A stretch of 57,705 bases of DNA from Bacteroidota bacterium (GTDB lineage: Bacteria > Bacteroidota > Bacteroidia > Bacteroidales > JACABE01), in contig JACABE010000003.1 of NCBI GenBank assembly GCA_013377005.1, positions 69,036 to 126,740 on the forward strand. Reading direction: 5' to 3'. How positions within the stretch are numbered: position 1 is the first letter of the stretch; each line of letters opens with the position of its first letter. The translations under genes were made by a program, and so were the position numbers. Below are positions 15,669 to 24,400 of the stretch, one piece after another. Below the pieces are notes generated by a model that worked only from the letters and a program-made list of their open reading frames with translations, ran no database searches and had not been told where the DNA came from.

Positions 15669-16694
15669 TTATTTGACTTCATCCACCGCGCATGTTTTTT
15701 TAGTGCGCATAAATCGGTAAGATAAGCCAAGGGTTGTAAGATACTGTGAACCTATCTGAGTTTTGTTTACATATTGATAAAGCGGAATTTCGCTCAGTGC
15801 GTAAACTGTAAAACCATTAAAGCTATAACTTAGTTGAGGTACAAATAATATTTTTCTGCTCCCGGTTGCCAAAGGGTCGTAACTCTGTATACCATATAAT
15901 GCAACATCTTTATTCAGCTGCATTTTAGCTATCCATTCTCCTTTTAACTGCATAGTAATTCCTAGTTTTTCGTAAAAGGTTTTTCCGGCAAATAATCCAA
16001 CACTCATATAATCACCCATTTTTTCGCCCAGTTGGTTCCATCCTTTTTTAACATACAACATATTGGCAAAAAGCCTTAGATTGTAAAAAGAATAAGATCT
16101 TGACAATAAAGCATAGAAAATAAGATCATGTGAACCAGAAGTAGGTTGAACTGCAACAGGATTGGTGATGTAGTATTTTTGTCCGGAAAATGGTTCTATC
16201 ATAGATGTGGAATCGTTAAATTTGCCCAAAGGTATTTTAAATCCTAATCCAATCGTGATTTCAGTACGCTTGTGATTTTTTTCCAGATAAAAAACATTGT
16301 ATCGGGGAAAGATAATTAAATCACCTATACCTTTTGATGTAAAACTCAATTTTTTATCGGGTTCATCTTCTGTTTTATTAAACCAATAACCTGTTTCCAA
16401 CGAAAAAGTCAGGTTTTTGGTAACACCATAGGCAAATCGTGTATAATTATAACTGCTACTGTATTTGTAAACAGAAACAGTATCAGGAGTGTCTCCTGAA
16501 TAAGATTTGTTTGTATTGATAAACTGAAAACTGGTATTGATTTCAAATTGATTTTCCTTTAATACACCCTGCGAAGAACCACCTGCAATAGGACTGCCAT
16601 TACTTCCACCGCAACATTGTGCCCATAAACTTCCACTTATTGCAAAACTAGCCACAATAATTAGTATTGCTTTTCTGATTGTATTTATTTTCAT
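15669..16694 (-). CDS. Outer-membrane beta-barrel protein of the metal-related cluster
   Basis: The 341-residue product has a signal peptide ending near residue 25 (SGSLWAQ), immediately followed by CCGGSNGSP, a Cys pair that could bind metal. The remainder is a beta-barrel with strands such as FEINTSFQFIN, LTFSLETGYWF and ITIGLGFKIPLG, ending in a strand LGLSYRFMR. Its C-terminus (KTCAVDEVK) has one more Cys. It is the last gene of a minus-strand series with the thioredoxin-like, HMA and TonB-receptor genes; the 216-bp gap before it may hold its own promoter. A role in metal passage or sensing across the outer membrane is inferred from context only. Confidence 0.65.
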   Translation of the reverse strand: MKINTIRKAILIIVASFAISGSLWAQCCGGSNGSPIAGGSSQGVLKENQFEINTSFQFINTNKSYSGDTPDTVSVYKYSSSYNYTRFAYGVTKNLTFSLETGYWFNKTEDEPDKKLSFTSKGIGDLIIFPRYNVFYLEKNHKRTEITIGLGFKIPLGKFNDSTSMIEPFSGQKYYITNPVAVQPTSGSHDLIFYALLSRSYSFYNLRLFANMLYVKKGWNQLGEKMGDYMSVGLFAGKTFYEKLGITMQLKGEWIAKMQLNKDVALYGIQSYDPLATGSRKILFVPQLSYSFNGFTVYALSEIPLYQYVNKTQIGSQYLTTLGLSYRFMRTKKTCAVDEVK

Positions 16695-16910
16695 CTGTTT
16701 ATATCATGTTTTTTTGTTGACAATCTTATTTTTAAAATTTATTACAAAACACTAAAAAGTATTAACTAATACTCATGCTCTACCGGAACGCAGATATGCC
16801 GGATACGTTCCGTAAAGGCGGATAAAAACTGATTTAAAATCCGTTTAATCCGCGTTTTCCTTTAGGAATCAGTGTCATCAGCGTTCTGTTTTTCATTTCT
16901 TATAATAAGA

Positions 16911-17687
16911 TTAATGAGAAACTGTAAATTGTAAGGTTTTACTTCTGTTGGTATTACTGATTTTTACAAAATAATTTCCGTTGGCAAACTTTGCTGTATT
17001 TATATCAGTTTTGTTTAAACCAGTTGCATAATTAGCTGTTCTTTCGTAAACTTTTTGACCAATATTGTCAAATACTTCAATGCTTATATCTGTTGATTTT
17101 TGTAAAGTAAATGATAAATTCAGAAGATCAGTAACAGGATTAGGAAAAACATTTATAGTAGAAGCTAATATGTCTGCTTCATTAATTCCACTGGCATTTA
17201 ATGCATCATTGATGGCTGTTTGCAAAGTAGTTCCGTTAACACTTCCATTGGCACTATAAAGTATTTTGTGATCGCTACCGCCAACAGCAATAATTTTGGG
17301 CATACCTACCGAACCATAATTCGTCATATTGATTGCACTGTTTGAAAACCTTAATGAAGAAGCAGATGCAGTAATACTATTGCTATTAGCCCAACTATCT
17401 AAAGAAACACAAGGAGTATCGCCATAATCATCGCAAAGGAAAAACAAAACTTTCCCCGGATGTGCTGCCTGAAAACTTTGCACTACATTGTAAGAAGTTT
17501 TAGATGCCGCAATACAGGAAGAACATGGCATAACCCAACATATTACAACCACTTTTCCTGAATCCATTTGTGAATATAGGTCGTAACTAGTACCTTTGCA
17601 ATCATTGCAACTGAAATTGGGAGCCGTTTGTGCTGAACCGATGAATGAAATCAGTACAGCAGCAATTATAAAAATTATTTTTTTCAT
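16911..17687 (-). CDS. Secreted thioredoxin-like protein with T9SS type A sorting domain
   Basis: The 258-residue product has a signal peptide (cleavage near 20, IGSAQ), a TlpA/redoxin-like domain at 21-165 with a CxxC active site at Cys55-Cys58 (MPCSSC), and a T9SS type A sorting domain near 178-258 (INVFPNPVTDLLNLSF, IEVFDNIGQKVYE, FANGNYFVKIS). Two more Cys lie at FSCNDC near 27-30. The fold normally catalyses thiol-disulphide exchange. Here the sorting tag implies action on the cell surface or outside. It sits within the metal-related cluster, 75 bp from the HMA gene, so it might keep cysteine metal-binding proteins reduced. Confidence 0.8.
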   Translation of the reverse strand: MKKIIFIIAAVLISFIGSAQTAPNFSCNDCKGTSYDLYSQMDSGKVVVICWVMPCSSCIAASKTSYNVVQSFQAAHPGKVLFFLCDDYGDTPCVSLDSWANSNSITASASSLRFSNSAINMTNYGSVGMPKIIAVGGSDHKILYSANGSVNGTTLQTAINDALNASGINEADILASTINVFPNPVTDLLNLSFTLQKSTDISIEVFDNIGQKVYERTANYATGLNKTDINTAKFANGNYFVKISNTNRSKTLQFTVSH

Positions 17688-17762
17688 AAAATGTTTTTTT
17701 TAATAATGAATGATAAAAACTCATATTCTACCATTCATCATTTATTATTTATAACTCATCAT

Positions 17763-18128
17763 TTATTTGTGTCCGCCTTTTTTGCAGCAGGGTGATAATT
17801 TATCATAAGCTTTTTGATCAGCTTTGACATCATCAGCATCATAACCGGCTTTGCTAACAGCCAGTTTGATTTTTTCGGGTGAAGTTTTAGCTGGATTGTA
17901 AGTAACTGTTAGTATTTTGGTTTTTACATCCAAATCGGAAGTTTTAACTCCTTTTTCGAAAGCCATTGCTTTTTCTATGGTTTCTTTACACATGCCGCAT
18001 TGCGAAGATGTTTTGATTTTGATTTCGCTGAATTTATCAGCTTTCTTTACTTGAGCATAAATACTCTGTCCTAAAATCATTAATGCAGCAATCATAACTG
18101 CAATTAATTTACCGTTGATCATTTTCAT
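17763..18128 (-). CDS. Exported heavy-metal-associated (HMA) domain protein
   Basis: From the ATG at 18128 the protein has 121 residues, with a signal peptide (MKMINGKLIAVMIAALMILGQSIYAQ, cleavage near 26; quoted core AVMIAALMILG). The HMA domain covers about 34-100 with the metal-binding Cys44-x2-Cys47 (SSQCGMCKETIEKAM) and the beta-alpha-beta-beta-alpha-beta pattern (VKTSDLDVKTKILTVTYNP). A C-terminal tail has a CC pair and a His (SPCCKKGGHK). HMA domains bind Cu(I), Hg(II) or similar ions and pass them between partners. Extending to 18176 would add a Lys/Asn-rich stretch before the signal and is unlikely. It lies 67 bp downstream of the TonB receptor gene. Confidence 0.85.
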   Translation of the reverse strand: MKMINGKLIAVMIAALMILGQSIYAQVKKADKFSEIKIKTSSQCGMCKETIEKAMAFEKGVKTSDLDVKTKILTVTYNPAKTSPEKIKLAVSKAGYDADDVKADQKAYDKLSPCCKKGGHK

Positions 18129-18195
18129 TTTGTTTTTTTTATTTAATTGTTTGTTTTTAATTATTCTGTTATTCAATTAATCTATTATTCAATTA

Positions 18196-20505
18196 TTACT
18201 TCAATGTGTATCTTAATCCTGCATAAATAGTTGTTCCGCTGACAGGCCCCCAGGTCATGGTCGTATCAAAGTGAGAATGATAAGGTGCAAATGGTTCTGT
18301 AATCGGATCTGTTTGTGTGAAATTACCTAAATTTTCACCGCCCAAATATACATCAAAATGCTTGAATTTTCTTGTGATTTGTGCATTAAAGATTACATAT
18401 TCGGGTGTAGTATCAGCTCTTTTTATTTTGGCTGGCATTAAACTTTGATTGGGTAAGCGGGCACTTCCATTAAACTGAGTAGTAAAGTCGAATTTCCATT
18501 TGTCAAATCGGGTGGCATAAGACAATGTAATGAGTCCTTTGTATTTATTCACAAATGGACGTTCAAGTAATACTCCGTCAATAGTGGTTTTTACATCATT
18601 GATACGATAAGCTACTAAAAGTGTTAAGCTTTTAAGCGGTTCCATACTCAATTGAACCTGATAACTGTTAGAATAAGATTTACCATCCAGATTATAAAAA
18701 TAAACAACGGTAGGGATTCTCTCTAAATCAACTATTACCTGATTTTCGAAATTGGTACGGTATAAATCAACATCAAATTCTGCATTACGCCCAAATAAAC
18801 TGAAAGATTTTGTAAAATTAACACCAAAGTTCAAAGCTTTTTCTTGCTTTAAATCATTTGCAAATACAAATGAACGCTGACTGGCCAGTAAAGATAGATT
18901 TTCGGAAATCAGATTGGCAGTTCGGTATCCATATCCAATAGAACCTCTTATTACTGTTAATTCATTGAAATGATAACGGATATTCAATCTTGGTGTATAA
19001 AACATTCCGTATTTATTATGATGATCAGCTCTGATACCAGCTATTATTGCAAGTTTGTCTTTATGTGTAAAAGTATATTCTAAAAAAGCTCCGGGAATAG
19101 ATTCTTCACGGTTAAGCAAATATTTATAATCAACAGAATTATGAACTGTAAATAAATCACTATTGCCAAAAAACTGATAATTATATACAAATTGTGTTTG
19201 ATCATAATTTTCAACAAAATTGTCGAGTATATAACTTAAACCGCTTGTAAATTTATGATCTTTATTTATGATAAAGGATGAAAATAAAAGGTTTGCATAG
19301 AAAGTTCTTTCGCGACCATAATAATTATTGATACCAAAATATCCTTTTTGTTCATGATTGGTTGCATTTACAATTAATGCAAGGCTGGTATAAGGTCTTG
19401 GGAAAATAATACCGTTTTTCCAGAATACTTCACCTCTTCGGGTAGTCAGACTAAAGCCATAAGGTTCTGTCCATTTATTAATCTTTGCTGTATCAATTAT
19501 AAAACTATTTTTATCATAGTCCATGGTTCCACCTTCGCGGTGTTCTTCCATATATTTGATACCGAATCTGGAAGTGAATTTACCTGGATTCATATAATCC
19601 CAACGATTGAATATATTAATGGTATTTAATTTGGGAAGATCCATGAAATTATCATTGTTTTTATCAATCTTTTGATTGAAGTTATCGGTATGCAACATCA
19701 GCATTGTACTGAGTTTATCAGTAAGTTTAAAAGCTGATGTAACGTTGGTTTCTATTCTTGCTTTGTTATTGGCATAAATATTTACAAACAGTTTTTCAGA
19801 ATTTGCCGGTTTTTTATATTCCACATTAATTTGACCAGTAATGGATTCAAAACCATTGATGACAGATGATGTACCCTTTGCTATCTGAATAGATTCCATC
19901 CAGGAACCTGGAATATAATTCAAACCAAAAGTTGATGCCATTCCTCTTACTGAAGGAATGTTTTCAGTTTGAATCTGACTGTAAATACCAGATAAACCTA
20001 AGAGCTGTATTTGTCTTGCACCTGTGATAGCATCGCTATAGGAAACATCCACTGAAGCATTGGTTTCGAAACTTTCTGAAAGATTACAGCAGGCAGCTTT
20101 GTAAAGTTCTCCCGTAGTAATCACCTGCACATTACGTGCGTTTAATTTTGATATATAGCTGTCGTTTCTTTCTTTTAATTCAAAAGTCTGCAATGTTTGA
20201 CTTTCAGGTTTCATTTGATGTTCTATCCTCGTAACATTATTTTTTATGAAGAGAGTATCTGTTTTAAAACTTAGCATTTTCAGCACTAAATGGTAATCAG
20301 TAATACCGCTTTTGCTGAGTTGAAACTTGCCTTCGGAATTGGTAGTGGTACCTATGTTCGTTCCCATCCAGTAAACATTGATGCCTATCAGGGGATTTTT
20401 TTCTTTTTTATCGTTAATTTCATACACTACACCACTTATATTTTGAGCAAAAGTGGCAATAGCATGTATCAATAATATTGTTATAATTATAAATTTTAAT
20501 TTCAT
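18196..20505 (-). CDS. TonB-dependent outer-membrane receptor
   Basis: The 769-residue product (ATG at 20505) has a signal peptide (MKLKFIIITILLIHAIATFAQ), a carboxypeptidase-like beta-sandwich at about 22-105 (ISGVVYEINDKKEKNPLIGI, then GTTTNSEGKFQLS), a plug domain near 125-235 (VQVITTGELYKAACCNLSES, then GIYSQIQTENIPSVRG), and a C-terminal barrel ending LRYTLK. These receptors import substrates across the outer membrane using TonB energy. An ACC motif in the plug and its position between Cys-rich and HMA genes point to a metal substrate such as copper, by inference. A longer frame starting at 20547 puts 14 extra residues before the signal. Confidence 0.85.
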   Translation of the reverse strand: MKLKFIIITILLIHAIATFAQNISGVVYEINDKKEKNPLIGINVYWMGTNIGTTTNSEGKFQLSKSGITDYHLVLKMLSFKTDTLFIKNNVTRIEHQMKPESQTLQTFELKERNDSYISKLNARNVQVITTGELYKAACCNLSESFETNASVDVSYSDAITGARQIQLLGLSGIYSQIQTENIPSVRGMASTFGLNYIPGSWMESIQIAKGTSSVINGFESITGQINVEYKKPANSEKLFVNIYANNKARIETNVTSAFKLTDKLSTMLMLHTDNFNQKIDKNNDNFMDLPKLNTINIFNRWDYMNPGKFTSRFGIKYMEEHREGGTMDYDKNSFIIDTAKINKWTEPYGFSLTTRRGEVFWKNGIIFPRPYTSLALIVNATNHEQKGYFGINNYYGRERTFYANLLFSSFIINKDHKFTSGLSYILDNFVENYDQTQFVYNYQFFGNSDLFTVHNSVDYKYLLNREESIPGAFLEYTFTHKDKLAIIAGIRADHHNKYGMFYTPRLNIRYHFNELTVIRGSIGYGYRTANLISENLSLLASQRSFVFANDLKQEKALNFGVNFTKSFSLFGRNAEFDVDLYRTNFENQVIVDLERIPTVVYFYNLDGKSYSNSYQVQLSMEPLKSLTLLVAYRINDVKTTIDGVLLERPFVNKYKGLITLSYATRFDKWKFDFTTQFNGSARLPNQSLMPAKIKRADTTPEYVIFNAQITRKFKHFDVYLGGENLGNFTQTDPITEPFAPYHSHFDTTMTWGPVSGTTIYAGLRYTLK

Positions 20506-20592
20506 TTTTAATGTATTAAGATGAATATAAATAATATCAAAGTGCATAATATAATATGCACTTAATTTCTGTTTACAGAAATTAAAAATTAC

Positions 20593-21078
20593 TTAAGCCG
20601 TGAAAGGAATCTTAATATTGTGGGTAAAATGAATTAAAAGTTTGCCAACAAAGGGCAGGGGCGGAGGATAATAAAAACTATGCTTGTCTTGTATATCAGC
20701 TCCATGTATTGTTAAAGGTGATAAGTTTATAAAATAAGGTGTTTCACTAATAATTACTTTAACTATAGAAATTACTTTATCAAACTGAAACGAAAACTTT
20801 ATATATTTATAAGTATTATTACAGCAAGCAGATTTTGTAAATTGATTGTTGGTTTTGTTTTCGCAGGATAAAGCATGTTTGGTACAGCAACAGCTAGCTT
20901 CAGGCTTTTCAGTGGCTGCTTTGGTTTCGGTTTCGCATTTATAATGATCAGTAAAAAAAAGTACATGATCTTTTTTGGTAGTATCGCAATGATGTATAAC
21001 AAAACTAATTCCGGTAGAAGATACCAAAAAAAGCAGTATAGCAGTGTAGCTAATAATATATTTAATTGTTTTTTTCAT
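20593..21078 (-). CDS. HYC_CC_PP-like cysteine-rich membrane or exported protein
   Basis: The 161-residue product begins with a hydrophobic leader (about 1-27), followed by an HHC motif (VIHHCDTTKKDH), a CCC cluster (EASCCCTKH), a CENK and an ACC motif, and a late PPPLPF. This order (H-Y/H-C, CC, PP) is that of a small Bacteroidota family named HYC_CC_PP, often found beside TonB receptors and metal genes. It is the first gene of the minus-strand metal cluster, 87 bp upstream of the receptor. A role in metal sensing or chaperoning is plausible but unproven. Confidence 0.7.
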   Translation of the reverse strand: MKKTIKYIISYTAILLFLVSSTGISFVIHHCDTTKKDHVLFFTDHYKCETETKAATEKPEASCCCTKHALSCENKTNNQFTKSACCNNTYKYIKFSFQFDKVISIVKVIISETPYFINLSPLTIHGADIQDKHSFYYPPPLPFVGKLLIHFTHNIKIPFTA

Positions 21079-21164
21079 TGTCGGAACAAAAATAACAATG
21101 ATAGCTATTAAAAGATTATAAATGAATGTTAATTAACGTTAATCTTGATTAATGTCAATGTATT

Positions 21165-21326
21165 AAGTAGTAAACAGCAAATAATGTCATATTTTTAGTT
21201 TCATATATTAATAATCCGTTTTATCAGCGTTTCTCTAAGAGATCTGCGTCATCCGCGTTCATGAAAAATACATTAGAAAAATTAATGCTATATTTCAAAT
21301 ATGACAATAAATGGTTCTTCGTACTT
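21165..21326 (+). repeat. ~160-bp dispersed direct repeat, copy 2
   Basis: This copy is nearly identical to 636-795 and in the same orientation. It lies in the 368-bp gap between the metal cluster and the first giant gene. The rest of that gap is AT-rich and holds a possible promoter near 21412. Confidence 0.85.
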
Positions 21327-21411
21327 AGAATATTATTTTGATAAAATTAAATTTACATTTTTTAAAAAAAATAATATAATTAATTTTTCTCATTGTGTTA
21401 TTTTTTTTTCT

Positions 21412-21419
21412 TAAATTTG
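21412..21419 (+). promoter_or_regulatory. Possible Bacteroidota -7 box before giant gene 1
   Basis: TAAATTTG fits the TAnnTTTG consensus, 27 bp before the ATG at 21447. The nearest TTG upstream is only 16 bp away rather than 19, so support is partial. Confidence 0.4.
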
Positions 21420-21446
21420 AGGTGTAATTAACTAATTAAAGTGTGT

Positions 21447-24400
21447 ATGAGAAAGTTTTACAATTTAATATTTATTCTTTTCATTATTATTGGAACTAAC
21501 CTTACCGCTTTCCCTCAAATACCTAACTATGTCCCGTTGGGCAGCCTTAGAGCATGGTATCCGTTTGATGGAAATGCAAATGATGCAGGCGGAAATAATT
21601 TGAACGGAATTATTCATGGAAATGTAATTTCAACAACAAATAGAAATAACAATCCTAATTCAGCCTATTATTTTAGTGGTGCAGGCAATGGAGCCGATTG
21701 GATAGAAGTTCTTCATAATCCATTATTAAATTTAGGACCCAGTTTTACTGTTTCAGCATGGATTTATAACGATAATTCTAATTACGGCTGTATTGTAATG
21801 AAAGGGAGGGATGTTAGTAATGGATCTTATGATTTATATTGGGGTGGAATAAATATAAATGGTGCTGGAGGGGCAGGTGCTGGCAATATAAGTTTAATTG
21901 ATACTGCTATATGGTATATGATTACCGGTGTTTTAGATGGGAATACCGGGAAATTGAAAGTTTATAAAAATGGCGTTTTTGCTATTGAAGTTAACACAAG
22001 TCCATTTGTAGCAAACAACACTTTCTCTTTAGCTATTGGCAGGCATTTAACATATATGCCACCAAGCAATTCGGATTCATATCCTTATCCTTTTAAAGGT
22101 AAAATAGATGATGTTGGTCTATGGAACCGTGCATTATCTTCCTGTGAAATTTACCAGTTATATACAGGAATTTTAGCAAATAATCCTACAGTTAACTTAG
22201 GCAACGACACCACCCTAACCCAAGGTAGCACCTTAACGCTTAATGCCGGAAATACAGGTTCAACTTATTTATGGAGTACCAACGATACTACACAAACCAT
22301 AAATGTAAGTACGGCTGGAACGTATTGGGTAAAAGTAACCAATAGTGGAGGGTGTTATAGTGCAGATACTATATATATTGATTTTACAACTTCAACTACT
22401 ATAAATCAAATGAACGACACCACTATCTGCAAAGGTGAAAGCGTTACTTTAACGGCAAATGCAGCTGCAGCTAATACATGGCAATATTTTCAGGATTTTG
22501 AAAATACAGTGGGAAATGAATGGAGCGATACAAATAGATTAACATTTAATGGCTCAAAGAATTTAGGTTATTATGGTAATCAAACTGTAAATTTAAATTT
22601 AAGCAGTTTGCCAGCACACGATAGCGTAGAAATAAGTTTTGATTTGTATATTCATGATACATGGGATGGGAATAATTCTAATGGTGGACCAGATTTTTGG
22701 AGTTTATTTATTAATAATGATACAATTATAAATACTACTTTTGCAAATTATCCAAATTATACTCAAGCTTTCCCTCAGAATTTTCCCTCAAATAATCCAT
22801 TACAAACAGGTGCTTTTCTAACAAACTTACCAACCAGATGTTTTTATAATTGTGGTACATCTTTATATAAAATCTCAAGAACAATCTTTAATGTAAGTAA
22901 TAACTTACTAATTAATTTTTACGGAAATCCAATTGAAAATATTTGTAACGAAAGCTGGTCAATTGACAATGTAAAAGTAAAACTTTTAAATGTAAATGCT
23001 ACACCACAATATTTATGGTCAACCGGAGCTACCTCAGCTTCTATTACTGTTTCACCTAATCAAACAACTAACTATACAGTAACTGTTACTAACGGAGCAT
23101 CTGTTTTAAAAGATACGACAACAGTTTATGTATTAAATCCGCAGATTAGTTATGGATTACCAACGAATAATTTGCAGAAAAAAATATTTTATCTTAAAGG
23201 TATAACATCACCTTATAACATATATTCTGCCAATATTAACGGAACAGGAGAAACATTAATAGCAACAGGAGCCATTGATGCAAGTTTTGGCAACAATAAA
23301 ATTGCTTTTCATAATGGTTCGGATGTTTATATCGTTAATAGCGATGGAACCAACCTGACAATCGTTCCCAATACTAATGATAACCTATACCAACTGGATA
23401 TTTCAAAAGATGGAACAAAAGTATGTTATGCAGCAAATGATAAGCTCTTTACCATAAATACAGATGGAAGCAATAAAACATTGTTTAACAATGGAAGTTT
23501 AACCAACGAACATCAAACCCGTCCTTCATGGAAAGAAGCAGGAAAAATATATTTTGTAATTTCCAACTATGGAAATGCATATACACAAAAAATATATTCA
23601 AAACCAGACAATAATGCGAGTGCAACTCCAACACAATTAACTACTGTATTCGGACAAAATCCGATATCAGGAGGTATTGGCAACAAAGTTACATACAATG
23701 GCACCACCGGGGCTTTATACATTATGAATTCTGATGGCACTAATGTTTCTCAATTAACCAACGCAGGGAATATTGCATGGGGAGGTGTATGGGATGCCGA
23801 TACAATTTATTATACCAGTAATGGAAATATCGGAAGAATAAGAAGTAATAATACGGATAATTCGATCATTATAAATGATGGGAATATCATAAAAGTTATC
23901 GGAGTAAACATTCCTGATTTTGTGGCCAATACACACGATACAACGATATGCAAAGGAGAAAGTGTGATTTTAACTGCTCATGGCGGAAGTCAGCAAAATA
24001 TTTGCAATAAATCTCAATTACCAACCAATCTGCAACAAGGTTTGGTTGCTTTTTACCCTTTCTGTGGCAATGCCAATGATGAAAGCGGAAGTGGACATAA
24101 TGGAGTTGTAAATGGAGCAATACTTACTACAGATAGGTTTGGCAATGCGAATAGTGCGTATTTATTTAATGGGGTGAATAATAAAATAACAGCTGATACA
24201 CTTCCAATATTAAATCAATATTTTTCATATTCATGTTGGATAAAAATTAACGGGTTAACGCCTGGAATTATTCAATCTTTTGGTGGTATAGGTGGTCCTC
24301 AATCTCAATCTCTCAATCACATGTGGAATTTTTCTTATAATCCAAATTTATCAAGATGGGATTTATATGATCATACAAATGGATCATGGTACACAAATTG

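Noticed and set aside
800-21078. The whole block as a prophage or conjugative element
   Set aside because: I see no integrase, phage structural, relaxase or conjugation genes; only the flanking direct repeats hint at mobility.
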